DNA from: Massilia sp. H6
GTDB taxonomy: Bacteria > Pseudomonadota > Gammaproteobacteria > Burkholderiales > Burkholderiaceae_D
Assembly (NCBI RefSeq): GCF_024802625.1
Contig: NZ_CP103371.1
Coordinates: 2,232,001-2,296,000 of the forward strand
DNA length: 64,000 bases
Direction: 5' to 3'
Position numbers and translations under genes: made by a program. The notes below the pieces were generated by a model, which worked only from the letters and a program-made list of their open reading frames with translations, did not search any database and was not told where the DNA came from. Positions 55,542 through 63,897 of the stretch are shown here, in pieces (position 1 is the first letter of the stretch; each line of letters begins with the position of its first letter).

Positions 55542-56913
55542 GACTTCCTCCTTCAGGTTGCGGCAGGTTGGCCGGGTTGGCCGCCAGCGCCGGATGCCAG
55601 CGTTCGACCCGATTGCCGCCGGCGCGCGCGGCAGCGCGCAAGGCCTGGTCGGCGCGCCTGAGCAGCGCGTCGATTCCGCCCGGCGCGCCTTCGCCGGGTT
55701 CGAAACAGGCGACGCCGGCGCTGACGGTATAGCGGGTCGGACTGCCTTCGACGTCCAGCGCTTGCGAGGCCACCGCGGCGCGCAGGCGCTCGGCCTCCAA
55801 CACCGCGCGCTTGAGGTCGGTGGACGGCAGCAGCACGGCAAACTGCTCGCCCCCGATGCGCGCCACGAGGTCGACCGCGCGGAAGGTCTCGGACAGGATC
55901 GCGGCCAGGTGCTGCAATACCTGATCGGTGCCGGCCTGGCCGTGGCGGTCGTGGATGCCCTCGACGAGGTCGGCGTTAATGCTGATGACGGAGGTGGCGC
56001 GCGGCGCTGACTGGCCGCGCGCGAGTTCTACTCCGGCCGCGTCGACAAAGGCGCGGCGCTCGGCCAGGCCGCTCAGGTAGTCGCTGAAAATATCGCCCCG
56101 GCGCCGTTCGCTCGCTTCGCGCTTGTCGCTGATGTCGCGCAGGATCAGGCAATAGGCTGGACCGTCGGCCTCGCGCTCCGGCAGCGGGGCGATCAGGGCG
56201 CTGCCCCAGAATCTGCTGCCATCGGCGCGCAGGCACTCGCCTTCGTCCAGGCTCCAGCCATCGCCGTCGGCATTGCCCAGGCGCTCAAGCAGGCGCTCGG
56301 GCGTCAGCGCGCCGGGCGGATAGAAGATCGAACAGGGTTGCCCCACCGCTTCACTGCCATGACCGGTGACGCGTCCGATACTCGGATTCCATTTGGTGAT
56401 GGCACCACGAACATCGATTTCAGCCAGCGCGTAATCGGTAATCCCGGTGAGAATGGCATCGCGCCAGGCGTCGTTCTGGCGCAGCTGGCGCTCGCGGCGT
56501 ACTTGCACGGTGATGTCGTCGATGACCGCCATCAGGCGTTGATCGTCGAGTTTGAGCAAGGTAATCGCCAGGATTTGCGGTGCGTCCTTGGCCGACGGGC
56601 CCGGGTTCAGGCGCACGCGCATGCCGTCGCAGATCTTGCCGCTCGGGCGGTCGAAGCTGGCGCACAGGTGCCGCAGCTCCGGTGCGATGCTTTCCAGCGC
56701 GGTAAACAGGTTATCGAGCCCGCCGTCACGCGATAGCGGCATCAGCAGCTGGGCCGAAATCGGGTTCATCATGGCGATGACGCCATCGAGGTCGGCCTGC
56801 ACCAAGCCCACCGGTGCCAGGTAGAGAAATTGAATCAGCGCTTCGTGCTCGGCGCGCAGCTGCGCTGTCTCATCGACCAAGTCGTGTTCCGAACCGTCCA
56901 GGTGGGAGCGCAT
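55531..56913 (-). CDS. PAS-GGDEF protein with degenerate active site and intact I-site
   Basis: The 460-residue protein has an N-terminal sensor domain like that of the downstream GGDEF-EAL protein, then a PAS domain (about 150-260) and a GGDEF domain. The active-site motif is GGEQF (354-358). The metal Asp is kept (Asp315), but the guanine-contact Asn is His321 and the FK pair is VE. The I-site RxxD is present (RAVD 345-348). It is predicted to be a c-di-GMP-binding regulator rather than an active cyclase. It starts 5 nt after the PYP stop. Confidence 0.85.
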   Translation of the reverse strand: MRSHLDGSEHDLVDETAQLRAEHEALIQFLYLAPVGLVQADLDGVIAMMNPISAQLLMPLSRDGGLDNLFTALESIAPELRHLCASFDRPSGKICDGMRVRLNPGPSAKDAPQILAITLLKLDDQRLMAVIDDITVQVRRERQLRQNDAWRDAILTGITDYALAEIDVRGAITKWNPSIGRVTGHGSEAVGQPCSIFYPPGALTPERLLERLGNADGDGWSLDEGECLRADGSRFWGSALIAPLPEREADGPAYCLILRDISDKREASERRRGDIFSDYLSGLAERRAFVDAAGVELARGQSAPRATSVISINADLVEGIHDRHGQAGTDQVLQHLAAILSETFRAVDLVARIGGEQFAVLLPSTDLKRAVLEAERLRAAVASQALDVEGSPTRYTVSAGVACFEPGEGAPGGIDALLRRADQALRAAARAGGNRVERWHPALAANPANLPQPEGGSLAV

Positions 56914-56918
56914 GGGGC

Positions 56919-57311
56919 TTAGCGCACTTGGCGCTGCACGAGTACGTAGCTGGTGCTGCTGCCGGGCGCGGCCAGCAAGCGCAGCTTGACTTTCACCGGG
57001 CGCATGCGCAGGGTCAGCACGTAATCGATGGTGTCGTCCAGCGTCGCGCCATCGTCGGCGGCGTCTTCGAAGCGCTGCGCGACCATGAAATTATTCAGGC
57101 AGGGCGCGACATTGGTAAACAAGGGCTGGCCCAGCACACGTTGCGGCGAGAGCCCCGCGGCCTCCGATTCAAAGGCGTTATAACGCTGAACATTGGTGTC
57201 GGCATCGAAGCCAATCACGCCAAAATCGAGCTGATCGAGCTGTTCAGATGTGCATTTTTCGAGCTGCAGGGCCAGGTCCGCGGCCGAAAACGACGTGGTC
57301 GCTGGATTCAT
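56919..57311 (-). CDS. pyp: Photoactive yellow protein homologue (blue-light sensor)
   Basis: The 130-residue PAS protein aligns along its length with the 125-residue PYP of Halorhodospira. The chromophore cysteine (Cys71 = Cys69, in NVAPC) is conserved, as are Tyr44 (= Tyr42) and Glu48 (= Glu46). In PYP the cysteine binds p-coumaric acid through a thioester. Thr50 and Arg52 equivalents are Ala52 and Leu54, so the spectrum or photocycle may differ. The start at 57311 has GGAG 7 nt upstream. First gene of an operon with two c-di-GMP proteins. Confidence 0.88.
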   Translation of the reverse strand: MNPATTSFSAADLALQLEKCTSEQLDQLDFGVIGFDADTNVQRYNAFESEAAGLSPQRVLGQPLFTNVAPCLNNFMVAQRFEDAADDGATLDDTIDYVLTLRMRPVKVKLRLLAAPGSSTSYVLVQRQVR

Positions 57312-57348
57312 TGCAAGCTCCAGTGAGATTGTTGATTTGAGGAAATTG

Positions 57349-57377
57349 ATGATGGCACAGTGCATGCTCCTTGTCAA
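57349..57377 (-). promoter_or_regulatory. Sigma-70-type promoter of the pyp operon
   Basis: A perfect TTGACA (-35, 57377-57372), 17-nt spacer and CATCAT (-10, 57354-57349) on the minus strand lead to a 30-nt leader with the GGAG ribosome site. Confidence 0.65.
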
Positions 57378-57489
57378 TAAAAGGGCCGGGTACTGACACG
57401 GTGCATTGTCTGTTTTCACATTGCCAGCCAGACCAGCGACCCAGTTAGCAGGCCGGGGCAGGGTGCACGCGCGTCAGCCTTCGACTACC

Positions 57490-58809
57490 ATGTGCGCCAT
57501 GATACCAATTACCGAGATCAATGCACTGGATGCCATTCCTGCGCCGTGGTGGCGCGACCGTGCTACTTTGCTACGGGTGGTCGCCGACCTGCTGGCCGCC
57601 GAGCTGGCCTTGATGCGGCCCGGCCTGCCCCGCCGCCGCATGCCCTGGTCCGCCGATCTCGACCTGGCCTCCGATCTCGGTGCAGATTCGCTCGAGCTGC
57701 TGGGACTGGCCAGCGTCTTGGAGCAGATGCTCTCGATCGGCTGCATTGGCCAGGAGCGCGTGCTGGCGCATCCGCGCCTGGGGGCCTGGGCCGACGCCGT
57801 TGCGGCCGGGCTCGAGGGTGGGGCCGAGCTTGTCAATTTCCGCACTTCCGGCAGTTCGGGGGCGCCCAAGACCTGTCGCCATGCGCTCGCCGAGTTATGG
57901 CAGGAGAGCGTCGCACTGGCGCGCCTGTTTCCCGGGACGCGCCGCATATTGAGTATGGTGCCGTCGCACCATATTTACGGTTTTCTATTTTCGGTCTTGC
58001 TGCCGCGTGCACTCGGACTGGAACCCGGGCTCGACGGCGACATCGAGTTGGCCACCGTGGCCGACCTGCGCGCCGAGTCGCCCGGGGCCGTGGCCCGGCA
58101 GCTGCGCCCGGGAGACCTGGTGATCGGCCATCCCGATTTCTGGCGTGCCTTTGCGGCGGCAGCCACCCACCTGCCCGACGACGTGGTGGGCGTGAGCTCG
58201 ACCGCGCCGTGCCCGGCCGACGTGGCCAACGCGGTCGCGGCGGCGGGCGTCGCGCGCCTGGTTCAGGTGTATGGCAGTTCGGAGACGGCTGGCGTCGGCT
58301 GGCGCGACAGCCCGGACGAGGATTACCGATTGTTTCCCTACTGGGAAGCCGGAGCGGAGCCCAAACGAGCAGCGGGCGCCTCGCCGGGCCCTGCCGTACT
58401 GACGCGCCGCTGCGCCGACGGCAGCCGCCGCTCTTATCCGCTGCAGGACAGCCTGGTCTGGTCCACGCCCGGGCGCTTTCGTCCAGCCGGCCGGATCGAT
58501 CATGCGGTGCAGGTGGGCGGCACCAATGTCTACCCGGGCTATGTGGCAGAGGTGCTGGGCATGCATCCGCAGGTCGCGCAAGCGGCCGTGCGCCTGATGC
58601 GTGCGGACGAAGGCCAGCGGCTGAAGGCCTTTGTGGTGACGCATGCCAGCTCGACGGGCGACATGGCCAGCCTGCGTGCCGGACTGGGCGAATGGATGGC
58701 CCAGCGGCTGTCCACGCCCGAATGCCCGGCAGCGTATTCGTTTGGCCCAGCGCTGCCGCGCCAGGCCAACGGCAAGCTGTGCGACTGGATCATCGAGGCC
58801 TGGGAATAA
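57490..58809 (+). CDS. 4-coumarate:CoA ligase of the PYP-activation family
   Basis: The 439-residue adenylate-forming enzyme has A3 motif TSGSSGAPK (about 119-127), A5 YGSSETAGVGWRD, A7/A8 GRIDHAVQVGGTNVYPG and A10 LPRQANGKL. Divergent from pyp, it fits ligases that convert p-coumaric acid to p-coumaroyl-CoA, the donor for the PYP chromophore. The N-terminal segment (about 24-108) has DLGADSLELLG (Ser about 67), the phosphopantetheine-type motif of carrier proteins. No good ribosome site is visible; the ATG at 57499 is an alternative start. Confidence 0.82.
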   Translation: MCAMIPITEINALDAIPAPWWRDRATLLRVVADLLAAELALMRPGLPRRRMPWSADLDLASDLGADSLELLGLASVLEQMLSIGCIGQERVLAHPRLGAWADAVAAGLEGGAELVNFRTSGSSGAPKTCRHALAELWQESVALARLFPGTRRILSMVPSHHIYGFLFSVLLPRALGLEPGLDGDIELATVADLRAESPGAVARQLRPGDLVIGHPDFWRAFAAAATHLPDDVVGVSSTAPCPADVANAVAAAGVARLVQVYGSSETAGVGWRDSPDEDYRLFPYWEAGAEPKRAAGASPGPAVLTRRCADGSRRSYPLQDSLVWSTPGRFRPAGRIDHAVQVGGTNVYPGYVAEVLGMHPQVAQAAVRLMRADEGQRLKAFVVTHASSTGDMASLRAGLGEWMAQRLSTPECPAAYSFGPALPRQANGKLCDWIIEAWE

Positions 58810-58841
58810 CAAGCTATCGGGCCAAGCCAGCCTCACTAAGC

Positions 58842-61244
58842 TTAGAACAGCGGTGACGGCGCCGGCGGTGGCGGCACCGCAACAGGAGCGTGCGGTGCCC
58901 ACGCCGCGTCCGGCTCGTCGGCCTCGTCGGCGTCCCCGGAAAGCGCCGTGTCTTCTGGCGCCGGCTCGATGTCGATGACGCGCAGGTCGGGGCGTTGCGC
59001 GAACTCGGCATAGATCCAGTCGTCGTCTTCGCGCATCACGCCCGCGGGTTCCACTGGTGCGGCTGCTGGCGGCCGTGGCGCCAGCGCGACGCGCATATAG
59101 TCGATCCAGATCGGCAGCGCCAGGGTGGCGCCGAACTCGCGCCGCCCCAGCGAACGCGGTTCGTCATAGCCCATCCAGGCCACCGCCACCACCTTGCCGC
59201 CATAGCCGGCGAACCAGCCATCGAAGGCGTCGCTGGTGGTGCCGGTCTTGCCGGCGATATCGTTGCGACCCAGTTTCTGCACCGAGGCGGCGCCGGTGCC
59301 GTAGCGGGTCACGTCGCGCAGCATGGTGTCGATGATAAAGGCATTGCGCGCGTCCAGCACCCGCTCGCTGTCCTGACTGGCCGGCTGCGGCCGGTGTTCC
59401 AGGATGACGCTGCCGTTGCCGTCGCGAATCTGCGCAATCAGGTAGGGCTTGACCCGGTAGCCGCCGTTGGCGAACACCGCATAGGCGCCTGCCAGCTGCA
59501 GCGGAGTCACCGCTCCGGTGCCCAGGGCCAGGGTCAGGTTGCTGGCGTGGCGCGCCGGATCGAAGCCGAAGCGGCCCAGGAAATCGTGCGTGTAGTGCAC
59601 CCCGATGGCGCGCTGCAGGCGCACGGTGGTGACGTTCTTGGAATGGGCCAGCGAATGGCGCATGGTAATTGGCCCGCTATAGACGCCATCGTCATTCTGC
59701 GGCGACCAAGTGGCGCCGGCATTTTCGCCCGGCATGTCGAGCGGTGCGTCGAGGATGCGGGTGCCCGGCGAATACCCCTTGTCGAGCGCTGCCGCGTACA
59801 CGAAGGGCTTGATCGCGGAACCTGGCTGGCGCCAGGCCTGGGTCACATGGTTGAACTTTTGCAGGTTGTAGTCGAAACCGCCGACCAGCGCATGGTAGGC
59901 GCCGGTGTCGGCATCGATGGCGACAAACGCGGCGGCCACCTGCGGCACCTGGACGATTGCCCAGGCATGCTGTGCGCGCCTGCTGATGCGAATCACCGCG
60001 CCCGGGGTGAGAGCAAGGGCTTGCCTGGCCCCCGGCGCCAGCGCGCGTGCCGCGAACTTCAGGCCGGCGCCCTCGATCGTGATCTCCTCGCCGGCCAGGG
60101 TTGCGACGCGCACCGTTGTGGCGGAAGCAGCCAACACCAATGCCGGCACCAGGCCGTCGCTGGCCGGGCGTTTCTGCAGCGCGTCGGCGATGGCCTGGTT
60201 GCGTTCGGCCGGCTGCTGCGGCAGGTCGATGCGCGCCTCCGGGCCGCGGTAGCCGTGGCGCTGGTCGTAGTCGAGCACATTGCGGCGCACCGCCTCGTAG
60301 GCCGCATCCTGCTGTGCCTTGAAGATGGTGGTGATCACGACAAGGCCGCGCTCGTAGGCCTGCTCGCCGAACTGGGCGAACACGGCCTGGCGCGCCAGTT
60401 CGGCCACATAGTCGGCCCTGGTGTCTAAATCCGGGCGGCCGCGCCGGATGCGCAGGGGTTCGTCGAGCGCCTTGCGGTAACTGCTTTCGGTAATGTCGCC
60501 CAGTAGGTATAGACGTTCCAGCACCGCATGCTGGCGCAAGCGCGCGCGTTCCGGGTTGACCACCGGGTTCTGGCGCGACGGGTTCTGCGGCAGGCCGGCC
60601 AGCATGGCCATCTCGGCCAGGCTCAATTCGTCCAGCGATTTGCCGAAATAGCTGCGCGCCGCGCTCGAAAACCCGTAGGAGCGGTTACCCAGGAAGACCT
60701 GGTTCATGTACAGCTCGAGGATCTGGTCCTTGGTGAGGGCGTCCTCGATCCGGTAGGCGAGGGCGATTTCGGTGAGCTTGCGCGAGATGCGCTTCTCGCG
60801 CGACAGGAAAAAATTGCGCGCCACCTGCATGGTGATGGTCGAGGCCCCCTGGCGGAAGCCGCCGCGCAGGTTCGATCTGGCCGCGCCGGCCGCACGCCTC
60901 CAGTCGATGCCACCGTGCTCGTAGAAGCGCGCGTCCTCGATTGCCAGCAGCGCTGTTTTCATCATGGGAGGGATATTCGCGATCGGCACGAACTCACGGT
61001 GCTCGACGCCGAACTCACCGATCAGGACCTGGTCGGCGGTGTAGATACGCAAGGGAATCTTGGGCCGGTAGTCGGTGACGGCGTCGATTCGGGGCAGCTT
61101 CGGCAAGATCGCCGACATCAGGTAGACCAGGGCGCCGGCGCCGAACAGCACGATCGCAGCCAGGAGCATGAGAAAAGCCTGGCGCACGAAACCGCGGGCA
61201 GGGTGGCGCCGGCTTGCGCGATGCGGGGTCGGATGCTTGCTCAC
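58842..61244 (-). CDS. mrcA: Penicillin-binding protein 1A (bifunctional)
   Basis: The protein has about 800 residues, with an N-terminal transmembrane anchor. The GT51 glycosyltransferase domain carries EDARFYEHGGID and QGASTITMQVARN. The transpeptidase domain carries SxxK (PGSAIKPF), the SKN-type motif and KTGTTSD. It synthesises and crosslinks peptidoglycan. The GTG at 61244 is chosen over the longer frame to 61343, which would overlap the divergent OPT gene region. Confidence 0.93.
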   Translation of the reverse strand: MSKHPTPHRASRRHPARGFVRQAFLMLLAAIVLFGAGALVYLMSAILPKLPRIDAVTDYRPKIPLRIYTADQVLIGEFGVEHREFVPIANIPPMMKTALLAIEDARFYEHGGIDWRRAAGAARSNLRGGFRQGASTITMQVARNFFLSREKRISRKLTEIALAYRIEDALTKDQILELYMNQVFLGNRSYGFSSAARSYFGKSLDELSLAEMAMLAGLPQNPSRQNPVVNPERARLRQHAVLERLYLLGDITESSYRKALDEPLRIRRGRPDLDTRADYVAELARQAVFAQFGEQAYERGLVVITTIFKAQQDAAYEAVRRNVLDYDQRHGYRGPEARIDLPQQPAERNQAIADALQKRPASDGLVPALVLAASATTVRVATLAGEEITIEGAGLKFAARALAPGARQALALTPGAVIRISRRAQHAWAIVQVPQVAAAFVAIDADTGAYHALVGGFDYNLQKFNHVTQAWRQPGSAIKPFVYAAALDKGYSPGTRILDAPLDMPGENAGATWSPQNDDGVYSGPITMRHSLAHSKNVTTVRLQRAIGVHYTHDFLGRFGFDPARHASNLTLALGTGAVTPLQLAGAYAVFANGGYRVKPYLIAQIRDGNGSVILEHRPQPASQDSERVLDARNAFIIDTMLRDVTRYGTGAASVQKLGRNDIAGKTGTTSDAFDGWFAGYGGKVVAVAWMGYDEPRSLGRREFGATLALPIWIDYMRVALAPRPPAAAPVEPAGVMREDDDWIYAEFAQRPDLRVIDIEPAPEDTALSGDADEADEPDAAWAPHAPVAVPPPPAPSPLF

Positions 61245-61396
61245 TGCTTTGCTCTCATGATAAGGCCGATACTGCCAATGGCCGCGAATGCCGATTCTAC
61301 CCCTGCATTCGGGCGATGCCGCGCTTTCATTCCATTTCGGCATGTGCGATAGTCACGGATTCAGCCCCTCCCAAGACTGTATTCCGAAGGAAGCCC

Positions 61397-63676
61397 ATGC
61401 CTTACGATCCACCGCCCGATCACGCAACAGCCACATTCAAACCCTATATTCCAGCCGACGCGCAACTGCCCGAAATGACGCTGCGCGCCCTGCTCATGGG
61501 CGTGGTGCTTGGCATGATATTCGGCGCTTCGTCGCTCTACCTGGTACTGAAGGTCGGCCTGACCGTCAGCGCCTCGATTCCGGTGGCCGTCATCGCGATC
61601 ACGCTGTTCCACACCGCCAGGAAATTTGGCGCGCGCGAGTCGACCATCCTGGAAAACAGCATCACCCAGACCGCCGGTTCCGCCGGCGAATCGCTTGCCT
61701 TTGGCCTGGGGGTGACAATGCCGGCGATCCTGATCCTTGGCTTCGACCTGGAGATTTCGCGCGTGATGCTGGTGGGCGTGCTCGGTGGCCTGCTGGGCAT
61801 CCTGATGATGATCCCGATGCGCCGCACCATGATCGTGGACGCCCACCGCGAGCTGAAATATCCGGAAGGTACCGCCTGCGCCGAAGTGCTCAAGGCCGCC
61901 GCCACCGAAACCTCGCGCGCAGCCGCCGGCGAAGTGCGCGAAGCCGGCTCGGACGCCGCGCGCGACGCCAAGCGGCGCGCCATGATCATCTTCGGCGGCT
62001 TCGGCATCGGCCTGCTGTACAAGACGCTGAGCGTGTCGTTCAAGGGCTGGCGCGACTACGTCAACTTTGAATTTTCCGCGCCGCTGCGGGGCGGGTCGGC
62101 CGGCGCCGAAGTCTCGCCGGAACTGCTGGGCGTCGGCTACATCATCGGCCCACGCATCGCCTTCACCATGGCGGCAGGCGGCGTGCTGTCCTATCTCCTG
62201 ATGATACCGATGATCAGATTCTTCGGCGAGCTGCTGACCGTGCCGCTGTCGCCGGGAACGATCCTGATCCGCGACATGGGCCCGGACGACATTCGTAACG
62301 CCTATGTACTGTACATCGGTGCCGGCGCGGTGGCAGCGGGCGGCCTGATCTCGCTGGCGCGCTCGATGCCGACCATCTGGAAAGGCCTCACCGGCGGCCT
62401 GGCTGGCCTGGGTCGGGGCAAGGTCGCCGCCGCGGCCAGCGGCCCATCCCTGCGCACCGACCAGGATATTCCACTCAAATGGGTAGTCATCGGCTGCCTG
62501 GCCATCATCGCCATCATCACGGTGGCTACTCCCCTGCATATGAACCTGCTCGGCGCGCTGCTGATCCTGGTGTTCGGCTTCCTGTTCGCTACCGTGTCCT
62601 CGCGCCTGACCGGCGAGGTCGGCTCGTCGTCGAACCCGATCTCGGGGATGGCGGTGGCAACGCTGCTGTTTACCTGCCTGATCTTTCTGCTGATGGGATG
62701 GACCGGCGGCCAGTATTACGTCACCGCGCTGTCGGTCGGCGCGATCGTCTGCATCGCCGCCAGCAATGCCGGCACCACCTCGCAAGACCTCAAGACCGGC
62801 TACCTGGTCGGCTCCACGCCACGCATGCAGCAATACGCGATCCTGTGCGGCGCATTTGCCTCGGCATTGGTACTGGGGCCGATCCTGCTCAAGCTCAATG
62901 ACGCGGGCACGGTCTATGTGCCGGCGGCCCAGGTCGCACCTGGGCTGAGCGTCGACGCATCGACGCTGACCGAGACCGCTCAGCTGCAAGGCCCGCAGGC
63001 GGCAACCGACGCCAATACCTACAAGGTCTGGCAAAAACGCGACACCGTCGGCGGCCCGGCTGGCAAATACCTGGTAACTAACGAGGGACAGCTGGCCTAC
63101 CTGGTCGACCCGGGCATCAACGGCACCCACAAGACCCGTCCGGACGGTACCGAGGTAAAGAAATACGATGCGCCGAAGGCGGTGCTGATGTCGTACATCA
63201 TCAAGGGCATTCTCGACCAGGAATTGCCATGGACGCTGGTGCTGTTCGGCGTGATGATCTCGGTGGTGCTGGAGATGGCCGGCGTGCATGCGCTGGCGTT
63301 TTCGGTCGGCGTCTACCTGCCGCTGATCTCGACGCTGCCGATCGCGGTCGGCGGCACGGTGCGCTGGCTGGCCGACCGCGGCAACCGCAAGCTGCCGCAA
63401 TACCAGAAATTCAATGAAGAAGAACGGCAGGCCGCGGGCGACCGCAGCTCCGGCACGCTGCTGGCGTCGGGCTATATCGCCGGCGGCGCGCTGGCTGGCA
63501 TCATTATCGCCATCACGGCCGGCGTGCTGACCGACTTCGACAGCACCATGGTCGAGTGGGCCGAGGCATCCAACCCGTTCTTCGCGGGAGACAGCGCGAA
63601 CGTGCTGACCTTGATTCCGTATGCGCTGATTATCATTGTGCTGTATTGGGTAGCGCGCGAGAAAGCCAGGCGTTAA
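61397..63676 (+). CDS. OPT-family oligopeptide transporter
   Basis: The 759-residue polytopic membrane protein has about 14-16 transmembrane segments and the OPT-family pattern of early conserved helices (GASSLYLVLKVGLTVSASIP). It probably imports oligopeptides or metal-chelates driven by proton motive force. The ATG at 61397 follows CGAAGGAAGCCC; the frame is open to 61214 without support. It ends before a strong terminator. Confidence 0.9.
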   Translation: MPYDPPPDHATATFKPYIPADAQLPEMTLRALLMGVVLGMIFGASSLYLVLKVGLTVSASIPVAVIAITLFHTARKFGARESTILENSITQTAGSAGESLAFGLGVTMPAILILGFDLEISRVMLVGVLGGLLGILMMIPMRRTMIVDAHRELKYPEGTACAEVLKAAATETSRAAAGEVREAGSDAARDAKRRAMIIFGGFGIGLLYKTLSVSFKGWRDYVNFEFSAPLRGGSAGAEVSPELLGVGYIIGPRIAFTMAAGGVLSYLLMIPMIRFFGELLTVPLSPGTILIRDMGPDDIRNAYVLYIGAGAVAAGGLISLARSMPTIWKGLTGGLAGLGRGKVAAAASGPSLRTDQDIPLKWVVIGCLAIIAIITVATPLHMNLLGALLILVFGFLFATVSSRLTGEVGSSSNPISGMAVATLLFTCLIFLLMGWTGGQYYVTALSVGAIVCIAASNAGTTSQDLKTGYLVGSTPRMQQYAILCGAFASALVLGPILLKLNDAGTVYVPAAQVAPGLSVDASTLTETAQLQGPQAATDANTYKVWQKRDTVGGPAGKYLVTNEGQLAYLVDPGINGTHKTRPDGTEVKKYDAPKAVLMSYIIKGILDQELPWTLVLFGVMISVVLEMAGVHALAFSVGVYLPLISTLPIAVGGTVRWLADRGNRKLPQYQKFNEEERQAAGDRSSGTLLASGYIAGGALAGIIIAITAGVLTDFDSTMVEWAEASNPFFAGDSANVLTLIPYALIIIVLYWVAREKARR

Positions 63677-63681
63677 GTGAA

Positions 63682-63709
63682 AATGGCCCGGATCTCCGGG
63701 CCATTTTTT
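63682..63709 (+). terminator. Terminator after the OPT transporter gene
   Basis: A perfect 10-bp stem (AATGGCCCGG 63682-63691 with CCGGGCCATT 63696-63705) and an ATCT loop are followed by T residues. Bases 63710-63846 hold no recognised gene. Confidence 0.92.
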
Positions 63710-63846
63710 CATCGCGCCCTCGCCCCAGGCGGCGCCTCGCGGTGCGGCGCAAGCTGGCGCAGTGCCTGTCAGGCGTTGCAGCCGCGTGGCAAGGACGGCC
63801 CGCCCGATACCGGGAGCGTACGCCTAACGCACCCGTAACGCACCAA

Positions 63847-63879
63847 TAAAAAACGGCGGCCCCAAAGGACCGCCGTTTT
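63847..63879 (-). terminator. Bidirectional hairpin terminating the minus-strand gene at 63898
   Basis: A perfect stem (AAACGGCGG 63851-63859 with CCGCCGTTT 63870-63878) has A/T runs on both sides, so it can terminate transcripts from either direction. It lies 19 nt downstream of the minus-strand stop. Confidence 0.75.
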
Positions 63880-63897
63880 GATTGGTGCGCGAGACGC

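Noticed and set aside
56919-57311. Generic PAS sensor of the downstream GGDEF protein
   Set aside because: Length, the NVAPC cysteine, YNAFE and the divergent coumarate ligase all fit PYP specifically.
61361-63712. 783-residue minus-strand frame opposite the OPT gene
   Set aside because: Shadow of the OPT gene; composition dominated by Arg/His/Asp/Gln with no domain.
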